This document shows positions 34,433-42,566 of a stretch of 64,000 nt of DNA, piece after piece. The notes below the pieces were generated by a model that did not search any database, was not told the origin of the DNA, and was given only the letters and a program-made list of their open reading frames with translations. Source of the stretch: Thermocrinis sp. (lineage in GTDB: Bacteria > Aquificota > Aquificia > Aquificales > Aquificaceae); assembly GCA_020833645.1 (NCBI GenBank), contig JAJHRQ010000004.1, positions 1 to 64,000 on the forward strand. Reading direction: 5' to 3'. The translations under genes and the position numbers were made by a program. Each line of letters starts with the position of its first letter. Position 1 is the stretch's first letter.

Positions 34433-34975
34433 ATGATGGAGGAGATTTTTAAAAGCACAGAAGAGGATATGAAAAAGGCGGTTCAGTATTTCAAGAATGA
34501 GATAGGTGGCTTGAGGACAGGAAGGGCAAGCACCGCCTTGGTGGAGGAGATTAAGGTAGATTATTACGGCTCAAAGGTTCCCATAAAACAGTTGGCTTCC
34601 GTAAGCGTCCCGGAGGCAAACCAAATAGTCCTGCAGGTTTGGGACAAGGGAGCGGTGGACCTGGTGGAAAAGGCAATAATAGAAAACCTAAACATAACAC
34701 CCCAAAAGCAAGGAAACGTCCTAAGGCTAACTCTACCACCTCTAACGGAAGAGAGAAGAAGAGAATTGGTGCGCATGCTCCATAAGATGGCAGAAGAAGC
34801 AAGGGTAGCGGTCAGAAACATAAGGAGGGACGCAAAGGAACTAATAGAGGATCAGGAGGGCGTTTCTGAGGACGAAATAAAGAGGGCTTTGGAAAGACTC
34901 CAAAAGCTAACGGACAAATACATAGAGGAAATAAACCAGTTAACGGAAGCCAAAGAAAAGGAGATCCTTGGCTAA
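34433..34975 (+). CDS. frr: Ribosome recycling factor
   Basis: With EF-G, splits post-termination ribosomes. The 180-residue protein shows the family core: GLRTGRASTALVEEIKVDYYG, VWDKGAVDLVEKAI, LTLPPLTEERRRELVR, VRNIRRDA and the closing DKYIEEINQ. Length is slightly under the usual 185. Two ATGs are adjacent (34433 and 34436); I take the first because TATAAT is 8 nt before it. It is usually next to pyrH; here it borders the acquired restriction-modification pair. The last 4 bp overlap the convergent glycosyltransferase gene. Confidence 0.97.
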   Translation: MMEEIFKSTEEDMKKAVQYFKNEIGGLRTGRASTALVEEIKVDYYGSKVPIKQLASVSVPEANQIVLQVWDKGAVDLVEKAIIENLNITPQKQGNVLRLTLPPLTEERRRELVRMLHKMAEEARVAVRNIRRDAKELIEDQEGVSEDEIKRALERLQKLTDKYIEEINQLTEAKEKEILG

Positions 34976-36195
34976 GGCTCACACATGTAAAGTCTGTAGT
35001 TGCCGTCAAACTCCCTTGCCTTCAAAATTTCCCTGCATTCCTTTATGTCCTCTTTGCTTATGAGCATTGCCCTGTGATTGGGAACATGGTCTATCTTGGG
35101 CACGCATCTTTTCAGATAAAAGGGAATGGAGGATATCTCTGCCCCTCTGTAGAAATATACGGGTCCGTCAAAATCCTTTAGAAAGGGCAGTGCCTTCGTT
35201 TGAAACCGGTTTTTTTCATAAAAATACACACCCACGTTTAAACCTAAGAGGAAGACAACGGCCATCACCAAAACCCTCTTTATGTAGTTCATGGAAAGCT
35301 GGTAGGCGAAGGCTATGGAGAGGGCAGGATAGGAAAAGATTATGTAGTGGTGCAGTTTGTTTTTGGCAAGGCTGAAAAAAGCAACCACAAACACAGCCCA
35401 AAGCAAGAAGGGAAGGATTTTTGGCTCCTTTTTAAAGAGCTCTGGAATGGCTGGAAGGTAGAAAATGAAGGCAATGGCGAGCACAATAAGATAGTAATAA
35501 AAGGGGTAAGGATGGATGATAGTTTGCCCTGTGTATCTCATTATGTTTTCATAAATGAAAAACTTTTGAAAGTATGCCCAGCCAAAGTTATAGAGCATGA
35601 GATAATACCAGCTTCCTCCCACCAACATAAAAAGAAGGATGCCCCTTAATTGAAGAAATGCAAGATCCCTTCTGAGGATCAAGTAAGCACCCAGAGGTAA
35701 AAACACGCCCACCGGTCCCTTGGTTAAAAAGGCAAAGGCTAAAAAGAGCCATCCCAAGGTGGTTCTGTTCGTTAAGAAAAAGTAAAAACCTCCCAGCATA
35801 AAAAAGTTAAGAAGCATCTCGGGGACAAAAGCCCTTGACTCCACCCACATGTGGGGCAAGGTAGCAAGCACCAAAAAGGATTTAAGGGCAGTTTCCCTGT
35901 CAAAGAATAGCTTTGCCATAAGATATGTGAAAATTCCTACACCAAAGGCAGAAAGCCCGGAGACCAACCTAAGGGAAAACTCGTTCAATCCAAAGAGTTT
36001 GGCAAAGACCAATCCAAAATAGTAAAGCATGGGTGGCTTCTCAAAACGCACCTGACAGTTGTAGTAGGGCACCAAAAAGTCTTTGGAGCTTAACATGTTT
36101 AAAACCGCTGAGGCGTTTCTACCCTCATCCAAAGAGGTCAGTCCCAAAAACCAATTGCCAAAGATGAAAAAGAAGAGACCAACCAAGAACCACAT
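34972..36195 (-). CDS. GT39/ArnT-like membrane glycosyltransferase
   Basis: A 407-residue polytopic membrane protein with about ten hydrophobic segments. It carries the family acidic motif SLDEGRNAS (about 21-29) in the first periplasmic loop, EKPPMLYY, AFLTKGPVG, and KLHHYIIFSYP near residue 282, matching polyprenyl-phosphate-sugar transferases of the GT39/ArnT (PMT) superfamily. Such enzymes move a sugar from undecaprenyl-phosphate to lipid A or to proteins. It lies 6 nt after a PAP2 phosphatase gene, which suits envelope lipid modification. The sugar is unknown. Confidence 0.82.
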   Translation of the reverse strand: MWFLVGLFFFIFGNWFLGLTSLDEGRNASAVLNMLSSKDFLVPYYNCQVRFEKPPMLYYFGLVFAKLFGLNEFSLRLVSGLSAFGVGIFTYLMAKLFFDRETALKSFLVLATLPHMWVESRAFVPEMLLNFFMLGGFYFFLTNRTTLGWLFLAFAFLTKGPVGVFLPLGAYLILRRDLAFLQLRGILLFMLVGGSWYYLMLYNFGWAYFQKFFIYENIMRYTGQTIIHPYPFYYYLIVLAIAFIFYLPAIPELFKKEPKILPFLLWAVFVVAFFSLAKNKLHHYIIFSYPALSIAFAYQLSMNYIKRVLVMAVVFLLGLNVGVYFYEKNRFQTKALPFLKDFDGPVYFYRGAEISSIPFYLKRCVPKIDHVPNHRAMLISKEDIKECREILKAREFDGNYRLYMCEP

Positions 36196-36201
36196 AATCC
36201 T

Positions 36202-36708
36202 TTATGCAAGGCGTAGGGCAAGCAAGAAGGAGAAAATGCCTATGAGGGCTCCCGCAAAAACATCAAGGGGAAAGTGTGCTCCCACATATACTCTGCCGTA
36301 GGCTATCAGGAGGGCATAGACCAAAAAGATAAAACCTAGCTTTGGATTGAGCCAGAGGAAAAAGCTAGCCAAGGCAAAGGCCATCGCAGTATCTCCCGAG
36401 GGGAAGGAACTTAGATGCAAGGGCTCCATAAGATAAACATCCTCTAAAAGGGTTGCGGGTCTTGGTTGTTTGGTGAGGCGCTTTAAAACCTCCACCAAAA
36501 CGGTGGATATGCCCATGGTGTATAAAAACACCTTAAGGCTTGCCTTTTGAAAAATAAACAAACCGATAAAGATCGGGATTAAAACCCAACCTTTGCCCAA
36601 AAGGTAGAATTTAGAAAAGAACGCATCCAAAAGGGGATGCCTGTTATGGTTTATGAGATAAAAAAGCTCTTTGTTAAGGTAGAAGTTCTCAAAGACAACC
36701 CTAAACAC
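36202..36708 (-). CDS. PAP2-family membrane phosphatase (variant motif)
   Basis: About 168 residues with four to five hydrophobic helices and the three PAP2 motifs: KRLTKQPRP (KX6RP), FPSGDTAMAFA, and AYGRVYVGAHFPLDVFAG (RX5HX3D). The second motif has Asp where most members have the catalytic-site His (PSGH). The first motif and the nucleophilic His of the third are present. Lipid phosphate or undecaprenyl-diphosphate are likely substrates. I use the GTG at 36708, which overlaps the ilvN stop with a purine-rich SD; a TTG at 36726 is the alternative. It precedes the GT39-like gene. Confidence 0.8.
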   Translation of the reverse strand: MFRVVFENFYLNKELFYLINHNRHPLLDAFFSKFYLLGKGWVLIPIFIGLFIFQKASLKVFLYTMGISTVLVEVLKRLTKQPRPATLLEDVYLMEPLHLSSFPSGDTAMAFALASFFLWLNPKLGFIFLVYALLIAYGRVYVGAHFPLDVFAGALIGIFSFLLALRLA

Positions 36709-37264
36709 CTTCCCTCTCCAGGGCAACCTTTCCAGTCCTTGCCATCTCCTTTATACCAAAGGGTCTGACCAACTCCACAAAGGCGTTTATCTTGTCTTCG
36801 TCCCCCGTGATCTCCACCGTGTAGGTATCTGGAGAGACGTCCACGATCTTGCCCCTAAAGATCTCTGTAAGTCTGAGAACCTCATCCCTTGCCCTTGGAG
36901 TGGCGGTATATACCTTTATCAGGGCAAGCTCCCTCTCCACATGGGGGCTATCTGTTAGGTCTCTAACCTTTATGGTATCTATGAGCTTTCTTAACTGTTT
37001 TACCACCTGCTCTATTACCACATCGTCTCCTATTACCTCTATGGTCATCAAAGAAAAGCCTTTCTCATGGGTCTCTCCCACCGACAATCCCTCTATGTTG
37101 TATCCCTTGCCCGCTATGAGGGTTGCGATCCGGGCGAGAACTCCAAGTTCATTGCGCACAAGCACAGATATTATGTGCCTCCTTGTCTCTCCCTTCTTTA
37201 CTTCCCTAAACAAAGGTGCCTTTATGGCAGACAGCTCGTTCTTTCCACCTACCGTATCACTCAT
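36701..37264 (-). CDS. ilvN: Acetolactate synthase small (regulatory) subunit
   Basis: Regulatory partner of acetolactate/acetohydroxybutyrate synthase in Val, Leu and Ile synthesis. The 187-residue product has an N-terminal ACT domain ([33 protein letters not shown]), then [14 protein letters not shown] and the C-terminal domain ([24 protein letters not shown]). The catalytic subunit (ilvB) is not in the window. It overlaps the surE remnant by 4 bp upstream and the PAP2 gene downstream. Confidence 0.95.
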   Translation of the reverse strand: MSDTVGGKNELSAIKAPLFREVKKGETRRHIISVLVRNELGVLARIATLIAGKGYNIEGLSVGETHEKGFSLMTIEVIGDDVVIEQVVKQLRKLIDTIKVRDLTDSPHVERELALIKVYTATPRARDEVLRLTEIFRGKIVDVSPDTYTVEITGDEDKINAFVELVRPFGIKEMARTGKVALEREGV

Positions 37265-37882
37265 TTTTCCACCTTTGTAGTAAATTTTAAACGCTTTTTA
37301 AGGACCTCCATAGCCCTGTAGTTGGTTAAGTCCAGTTGCAAGGGTGTTATGGACACGTAGCCGTGATAAACAGCCCAATAGTCGGTGCCCTCCTCCAGGT
37401 GCCATCCAAACTTGGTGGCGGTGATCCAGTAAAGGGGCTTTTTGCCCGGGTCAAGGAGTTTTAAAACCTTTTCTTTGTATGCCCTCCTGCCCTGCTTGGT
37501 GATCAGAAAGCCCTTTATAGGGTATTCCGAGAATTCGGCCTTCCATGGCACCGGAGACAGTGCCCGAGTAAGTTATGTCCTCGCCCAAGTTGGGACCCTC
37601 GTTTATACCCGAGCATACCATGTCCGGTTTTTTACCATCAAGCAAAACGTAGTAGCCCAAATGCACGCAATCTGCGGGAGTTCCCCCTATAACCGTCCAA
37701 AAGTCCTCATCTACCCTTCTGATCCTCAAGGGCATGCTGAAGGTCAAAGAGTGTCCCACACCACTGAGATTTCTATCAGGGGCAACCGTTATAACCCTTC
37801 CAAGACTTTTTAACTCTTCCCTCAGGGCCCTTATACCCTCTGAAAAGTATCCATCGTCGTTAGTTAGCAGAAATACCGACAT
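37261..37882 (-). pseudogene. surE: surE (5'-nucleotidase) with internal deletion and frameshift
   Basis: SurE removes phosphate from nucleoside 5'/3'-monophosphates. The first 121 residues (frame from 37882) are intact: LLTNDDGYFS with the metal Asp pair, [51 protein letters not shown]. Right after GIP, near 37518-37524, the SurE sequence resumes in another frame at [18 protein letters not shown] and runs to [10 protein letters not shown]. The segment that normally joins them, about 45-50 residues in Aquifex-type SurE, is missing. The first frame ends at 37451 after 143 codons. The active-site residues survive but part of the fold is lost, so the product is probably inactive. A sequencing or assembly error is possible. 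Confidence 0.85.
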
Positions 37883-39137
37883 GTCTACCCTTGAGGCTGA
37901 TCCTTAGCATGGAGATAACAAAAATAACGCCACCGATGACTGCAAACACAGTACCCACCATCATCAAACCCAGGGACAAGAGCACAAAGGGGTCGTCGGT
38001 AAAGCCTGTGCCGTAGGTTTTCCTTGGGGCACCCTTAAAGCCCGCAAAGTAAAGTCCCAGAACAAAGAGCACCGTACCAAACCCATACATGAAAAGCTGA
38101 AACCTTGCGGTCTTTGGAAAATCCCTTACCCAACCATACTCCTTTACCAAGTGGTAGGAGATGCCCATTAGGGCTAAGGTCAGGCTAGTTACCGCACCAT
38201 GATAGTGGGCGGGAACCCTAAGGTCTGACTCCAGTCCTGCGTAAGCAATAAGGATTCCAAGAAAGTAAAGGAGCATAGAAAGCCAAAGGGTAATGGAATA
38301 AACAGAGTAGTTAAAGACGGGTCTTCTTAGGATGTTAAAGGCGTGTAAAAAGATAGGAATGCCAAGTCCTATGGCGTAGGATATCTCAGTGAAAACCTTT
38401 GCAGACCTTGAGACAGGGTCCTCAAAGATCACGGGCACAAGTACCAAAAGTACTGAAAAGAAAATAAAGGAGAGGTTCGCATATCTCAAGAGTTTTAGTT
38501 CGTGTTCAACTCCCAAGAGTTTAGCTAAGAAGTACCACGCAAACAGCAAAACCGCACCGTTCAGAAACTGATGGATGTGCCCGGGTGCCCAATAGAGCCT
38601 TTCGTAGAAGAGGTAAAGCTCCGAATGACTGCCCGTTTTAGGTATGGAGGTCAAGGTTGCCAAGAGCATCATAAGGGCTAAGACTACGCTTGTGCTTAGG
38701 CTATTAATCAGTGGATCCTTGGAGAATATGTTCTTTACGGCTAAATCAAGCCTAACGAGGCTTGCAAGCCAGAAGCCCGAAAAGAAGAGTATAGCACCTG
38801 CAAAAAAGAGAGGATGGTCTATGGTAGGAAGGTAATTGTTAGAGACCGCCGTTCCCTTACCGGAGAAGGAAATAAGGGCTATACCCAAGAAGCCCAAAAG
38901 GGCAAGATAGAAGCTAATAGGGTCCCTCTTTGGCATAAACCTGTTCCAAAGGAGCACGGTAAAGGTGAGCAAAAAGACCACAATAGCCAAATCCACATGT
39001 CCCACCAACGCATGGTAAAAGTACCCGGGAGGGAAGAGTTTATAGAGAATTGGCGTGCGCGCCAGCGCCACCAAAAAAGCCAAAAGACCACCAAGACCCA
39101 AAGAGACAATAGAAAGTAAAAAGAGCGATCTTTCCAT
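37860..39137 (-). CDS. Heme-copper oxidase subunit I-like membrane protein (divergent)
   Basis: A 425-residue polytopic protein (about 12 hydrophobic segments) related to subunit I of heme-copper oxidases. Candidate heme or metal ligands are His42/His47 (FYHALVGHVDL, helix II position), His187/His189 in WAPGHIHQ (helix VI), and His311/His313 in VPAHYHG (helix X heme pair). The His-His pair normally supplying CuB in helix VII is not visible between 190 and 300, where only His212 and His265 occur. It lies 3 nt after ctaB, in the heme A synthesis cluster; no subunit II gene is adjacent. Function (oxidase, NO reductase-like or heme-related) is unknown. Confidence 0.7.
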   Translation of the reverse strand: MERSLFLLSIVSLGLGGLLAFLVALARTPILYKLFPPGYFYHALVGHVDLAIVVFLLTFTVLLWNRFMPKRDPISFYLALLGFLGIALISFSGKGTAVSNNYLPTIDHPLFFAGAILFFSGFWLASLVRLDLAVKNIFSKDPLINSLSTSVVLALMMLLATLTSIPKTGSHSELYLFYERLYWAPGHIHQFLNGAVLLFAWYFLAKLLGVEHELKLLRYANLSFIFFSVLLVLVPVIFEDPVSRSAKVFTEISYAIGLGIPIFLHAFNILRRPVFNYSVYSITLWLSMLLYFLGILIAYAGLESDLRVPAHYHGAVTSLTLALMGISYHLVKEYGWVRDFPKTARFQLFMYGFGTVLFVLGLYFAGFKGAPRKTYGTGFTDDPFVLLSLGLMMVGTVFAVIGGVIFVISMLRISLKGRHVGISAN

Positions 39138-39139
39138 TA

Positions 39140-40018
39140 CTACCTCCTCATATCAAAGACCATGACGGTAAATAGAAGGGCTAAGTATATGATTGAATAG
39201 AAAAACAAAAAGCCACCCTTTGGCTCCTTTGAAAAAACAAACATCAAGGTTATGGCTAAATAGATCAAGCTCAGCAAGGATGCGGACAGAAAGTATACCT
39301 CACCAGCCATTCCGTAAAAGTAGGGCAGAAGGCTTACGGGCAAAAGCCCAGCGGTGTACAGAAGGGTTCTAACCTTTGTATGCTCTATACCTCTTGCAAC
39401 AGGCATGGTGGGAATGCCAGCCACTTTGTAATCTTGGGCGTACTTTATAGCCAGAACCCAAAAGTGGGGAGGTTGCCATACGAACATGATCAGAAAGAGG
39501 ATGAGGGGTTCAAGGCTCAGACTTCCAGTAACTGCAGTATAGCCTATAACCGGGGGCATTGCACCGGCAACACCCCCTATTTCCGTAGCCAAGGGGCTCT
39601 TTCTTTTAAGGCTAAGGGTGTATACAGAAACATAAAAAAAAGACGCCAAGGCGGTAAAGAAGGTGGCTATAGGGTTTGTAAAGAAGAACATGATCAAGAA
39701 AGAGAGGGAAAGTAGAGATACTCCAAACCAGAAGGCATGAGATGGAGCCACACTGCCAAGGGGAATGGGTCTTGATTTAGTGCGTTCCATAAGGGCGTCA
39801 AGGTCTCTATCAAAGTATTGGTTCAGAACTGCAGAGCCTGCAGAAGCCAAGCCGGTGCCAAGCAAAGTCCAAAAAACAAGCTCCGCTGGAGGCATACCCC
39901 TCTGTGCAAAATACATACCCGTTAGGGTGGTTATTAGCACCAAAAGGACAATACCCGGCTTCGTAAGGAGTATGTAATCCTTAAGAGAAGCCATTTTTAC
40001 TAAGGTCTTTACTGCCAT
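39140..40018 (-). CDS. ctaB: Protoheme IX farnesyltransferase (heme O synthase)
   Basis: Adds a farnesyl group to heme B, giving heme O. The 292-residue UbiA-family membrane protein shows the Asp-rich prenyl-diphosphate motif NQYFDRDLDALMERTKSRP, a second loop LAIKYAQDYKVAGIPTMPV, and about nine hydrophobic helices. Its start overlaps the ctaA stop (10 bp), so heme O and heme A enzymes are made together. Confidence 0.96.
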   Translation of the reverse strand: MAVKTLVKMASLKDYILLTKPGIVLLVLITTLTGMYFAQRGMPPAELVFWTLLGTGLASAGSAVLNQYFDRDLDALMERTKSRPIPLGSVAPSHAFWFGVSLLSLSFLIMFFFTNPIATFFTALASFFYVSVYTLSLKRKSPLATEIGGVAGAMPPVIGYTAVTGSLSLEPLILFLIMFVWQPPHFWVLAIKYAQDYKVAGIPTMPVARGIEHTKVRTLLYTAGLLPVSLLPYFYGMAGEVYFLSASLLSLIYLAITLMFVFSKEPKGGFLFFYSIIYLALLFTVMVFDMRR

Positions 40019-40866
40019 GCGGTCCTCAGGCTCGGTTGTGGTTCTGCTAACTTTAGGTGATAGGTTAGCCAGGCAAAGAGGAAAAAGCCAGAGGCAACGT
40101 CAAGAAAAGCCAGAGGAAGGAAGAAACCGCTCAAAACCATGGAGATGGCAAAGACAAACTGAAGGTTTATCAAAGCAAAGGCATAGAGGGCAAGCCGGCT
40201 CCTTGAAACTACCAAGTAAAGCAAGAAAGCCAACCAGGTTAAGTAAGAAATGTTCCTGTGGATAAATTGCAGGGCGATTTGCCAGTTGGAAAGGTCTGGG
40301 ATCAAGGCACCAGCGCATGTGGGCCACTCATGACCGCAGGCGTCGCCAGAGCCCGTGTATCTAACTAACACACCCGTGATCATTGTTGCAAGGGCAAAGG
40401 CGTAAGCCCAAAGGGGAATACCATCACCAGTAGGTCTGTCTTTTTGGATGAACCTGTAAGTTAGCACAAGGGAGCCCAGGATGAGCATGGACTCGTATAT
40501 GTGAAGGGATTCCAAGAGCATATGGCTAACGTATTTAAGGCTGGGAGCCTCCGATGTTATCATCTTCATGCCCGTAAGGGCAGCGCTCACAGTAAAGAGC
40601 AAAGCCAAAGCGGAGGTAAGCCTAGGCAATCCTTTGAAACGCTTCCAAACATAGATAAAGGTCAAGAGCACAAAGAACCCTGCAAGGCTACTGACCGTTC
40701 TGTGCCCCATTTCTAACTTGGCTGAAATATCTTTGGGTGGACTAAAATCTCCGTAGCAGAGGGGCCAACTAGGGCACGCCAGACCCGAGTCCGTGTTCCT
40801 TACCACCCCTCCCCAGATCATTACTAAATAGGTAAAAAGTATGGCAAGACCTAAGACCAGTCGCAT
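40009..40866 (-). CDS. ctaA: Heme A synthase
   Basis: Oxidises heme O to heme A for aa3/ba3-type oxidases. The roughly 285-residue product has eight hydrophobic helices in two repeats, with VVRNTDSGLACPSWPLC, the heme His regions EMGHRTVSSLAG and SHMLLESLHIYES, then VRYTGSGDACGHEWPTCAG and FIHRNISYL in the second repeat. Both extracytoplasmic cysteine pairs are present. Two in-frame ATGs are created by a tandem duplication: 40866 (product MRLVLG) and 40899 (11 residues longer). I give the shorter because it starts at the first helix, though the promoter-like box before 40899 is the better one. Confidence 0.93.
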   Translation of the reverse strand: MRLVLGLAILFTYLVMIWGGVVRNTDSGLACPSWPLCYGDFSPPKDISAKLEMGHRTVSSLAGFFVLLTFIYVWKRFKGLPRLTSALALLFTVSAALTGMKMITSEAPSLKYVSHMLLESLHIYESMLILGSLVLTYRFIQKDRPTGDGIPLWAYAFALATMITGVLVRYTGSGDACGHEWPTCAGALIPDLSNWQIALQFIHRNISYLTWLAFLLYLVVSRSRLALYAFALINLQFVFAISMVLSGFFLPLAFLDVASGFFLFAWLTYHLKLAEPQPSLRTAWQ

Positions 40867-40922
40867 GGTTCCAAAGTTATACCTCAAAGCGTGTCGCATA
40901 GTTCTAAAATTATATCTCAAAG
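40861..40922. repeat. 33-bp-period tandem duplication of a promoter/start unit
   Basis: Bases 40861-40889 and 40894-40922 match at 25 of 29 positions; all four differences are transitions. On the minus strand each unit reads TTTGAG, TATAAY, nine bases, then ATGCGAC. The left-hand (older or newer) unit carries the real queD stop codon; both carry an ATG in the ctaA frame. The period of 33 keeps the frame. Confidence 0.85.
40909..40914 (-). promoter_or_regulatory. Putative -10 box for ctaA (leaderless type), upstream copy
   Basis: TATAAT on the minus strand, 9 nt before the ATG at 40899, overlapping the queD stop codon. The duplicated copy (TATAAC, 40881-40876) stands in the same position before the ATG at 40866. 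Confidence 0.4.
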
Positions 40923-41257
40923 TATTCCGCGCCACAGTCCTCTGTTTCCCAAACCACCACCTTTTGGACAGTTGGGTATCTTTCTTTAACCCTTTCGTAG
41001 AGCCATTTTGCCACATTCTCCGCACTGGGAGAAAAGTCAAACACCTCGTTCAACAGTTTGTAGTCTGGAAGGATTTCATCGAGAAACTTAGAGATCTCCA
41101 CAAAGTCCTCACCCATACCACCCTCATCTAATGTATCTACTTTTAAAAAAACCTCCACCGCCCAGGTATGACCGTGCAGAGGTTCTGGCTTTCCATGGTA
41201 ATTGGTCAAAAAGTGCGCCGCGTTAAACTTCTTTTTAACTCTCAACAGCCAAGGCAT
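40910..41257 (-). CDS. queD: QueD/6-pyruvoyl-tetrahydropterin synthase family protein
   Basis: A 115-residue member of the 6-carboxytetrahydropterin synthase family, second step to queuosine and 7-deazaguanine. Zinc His ligands are His15 (NAAHFL) and His28/His30 (LHGH), and the C-terminal Glu occurs in VWETEDCGAEY. The catalytic Cys of the usual CxxxHGH motif is replaced by Pro24 (KPEPLHGH), with Glu25 beside it, so the chemistry may differ. tgt is in the same window, which fits queuosine synthesis. TATAAA lies 9 nt before the ATG. Confidence 0.8.
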   Translation of the reverse strand: MPWLLRVKKKFNAAHFLTNYHGKPEPLHGHTWAVEVFLKVDTLDEGGMGEDFVEISKFLDEILPDYKLLNEVFDFSPSAENVAKWLYERVKERYPTVQKVVVWETEDCGAEYFEI

Positions 41258-41266
41258 GCCTTTTAT

Positions 41267-41272
41267 TTTATA
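41267..41272 (-). promoter_or_regulatory. Putative -10 box of queD
   Basis: TATAAA on the minus strand 9 nt before the queD ATG. The rest of the gap to the oxidoreductase operon (41273-41357) is AT-rich, with TAAAAT at 41315-41320 as a possible -10 for that operon. Confidence 0.4.
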
Positions 41273-41357
41273 TCCTAAACAAAGCTGAGTAAAATCATAA
41301 TGGAAATGCGCTCTTAAAATACATTTAACTTAAATTTTTTAGGTAAGGAGGTGCAAT

Positions 41358-42566
41358 ATGGCACAAGTTTCTACAGAGAAGGTTATATACAACAGGGCAG
41401 GCCAAAGGGTGGTCTCACCCGACTATTTGCTTTTTGAAGCCCCGAGGACCAAGCATTTTATGACCGGTTCCGAAGTGGTCAAAGAGGCAGTCAAAAGGTC
41501 CTCTGTGGATGCATCTGTTTCTTATCCCATAACTCCTCAGTCTGAAGCGGCGCACCTGATCGGTGAACTGTGGGTAGAGGGCTATGTGGGCGTCTATTTC
41601 AGGGGTGAGTCTGAGTTTGGCGTTATGTCTGAGCTGGCAGGATGTGCTATGGCTGGGGCAAGGTGTATAACCACCACCTCCGGACCGGGAACCCTCAGGG
41701 CAATGGAAAACTTTCCTATGTGGGCTGGTACCAGAATTCCTATCCAGTTGGTTTTGATGGCAAGGGGTATAAACTCTCCACTTTCCATACAGCCTGACAA
41801 CTTGGAGGTCTCTTTCCTTCTGGATACAGGATGCATGATCTGGTATGCAGAAAACGCCCAAGACCTCTTTGATATGATCATAGCGGGCTTTGTGGTGGCA
41901 GAAAAGCCCGAAGTCCATGTGCCACTCATTACCGTAGTAGACGGCTTTTTTGTCTCCCACACCAGAGAAGCGGTGATGTTGCCTCCAGATGATATAGCTT
42001 TGCCTCCATACGATCCATACAAGGCTCCAATGCCGGTCATAGACGCAGAGGTTCCTCCCGGAAGGTTCCTCAGGGACCCTTTTGTTATGAAATCCAACTA
42101 TATCTCTTACGCCACCCATGCCAGCTGGCAGTTTGAAGTAAGGGCTGCCATAGAAAGGTCCAGACCTTACGCAAGGCACTACCTCAGAGGTCTTATAGAA
42201 GAGTTTGGGGACCCAGAGGCGGAAATTGTGTTTGTTGCCTGTGGAACCGCCGCAGCCCAGTCCAAAGAGGCGGTAAGACTTCTTGAGGATGAAGGAATAA
42301 AGGCAAAGGTGGTAAAGCTAAAAACCATAAGACCTTTCCCTGTTGAGGAGTTGATAAACGCCACAAAGAATGCCAAGACCATCTTCGTACCCGAGTTCAA
42401 CGTGGTGGGATGGCTTGAGAGGGAGGTCAGAAGGTATCTATACAAACGTTCCGACGCGGATATAATTGGAACCCCAAGGGTGGCAGGTGGTATGACAATG
42501 CCTCCCGAAGTAATAGTTAAAGAAGTCTTAAAAATACTTGGAAAGGAGGTAAAGCATGTCATATAA
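41358..42566 (+). CDS. 2-oxoacid:ferredoxin oxidoreductase, alpha subunit
   Basis: The 402-residue alpha subunit of a pyruvate/2-oxoglutarate-type ferredoxin oxidoreductase, which in Aquificales runs as a CoA-dependent reductive carboxylase in the reductive TCA cycle. Conserved features: DASVSYPITPQSEAAHLI, ESEFGVMSELAGCAMAGAR, TTTSGPGTL, and a C-terminal transketolase-like domain (VFVACGTAAAQSKEAVRLL, KLKTIRPFPVEEL). AGGAGGTG precedes the ATG. It overlaps the beta gene by 11 bp. Pyruvate versus 2-oxoglutarate cannot be decided from the sequence. No delta (ferredoxin) gene precedes it. Confidence 0.92.
   Translation: MAQVSTEKVIYNRAGQRVVSPDYLLFEAPRTKHFMTGSEVVKEAVKRSSVDASVSYPITPQSEAAHLIGELWVEGYVGVYFRGESEFGVMSELAGCAMAGARCITTTSGPGTLRAMENFPMWAGTRIPIQLVLMARGINSPLSIQPDNLEVSFLLDTGCMIWYAENAQDLFDMIIAGFVVAEKPEVHVPLITVVDGFFVSHTREAVMLPPDDIALPPYDPYKAPMPVIDAEVPPGRFLRDPFVMKSNYISYATHASWQFEVRAAIERSRPYARHYLRGLIEEFGDPEAEIVFVACGTAAAQSKEAVRLLEDEGIKAKVVKLKTIRPFPVEELINATKNAKTIFVPEFNVVGWLEREVRRYLYKRSDADIIGTPRVAGGMTMPPEVIVKEVLKILGKEVKHVI

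Noticed and set aside
36709-36726. TTG start for the PAP2 gene within ilvN
   Set aside because: The GTG at 36708 has a better-placed purine-rich SD and overlaps the ilvN stop less; kept as an alternative only.
37261-37551. A separate 96-residue gene starting MPWKAEF
   Set aside because: From IKGF onward it is the C-terminal part of SurE; the first ten or so residues are the SurE N-terminal region read out of frame. It is half of a broken gene.
40861-40922. Two similar ~29-bp units that could suggest a CRISPR remnant
   Set aside because: There is essentially no spacer, the units contain the end of queD and the start of ctaA in frame, and there is no third copy or cas gene. A tandem duplication explains them.
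41415-42179. Long open frame of 254 codons on the minus strand inside the oxidoreductase alpha gene
   Set aside because: It is antisense to a clearly conserved enzyme gene, has no recognisable domain and no start signal; a shadow of codon bias.
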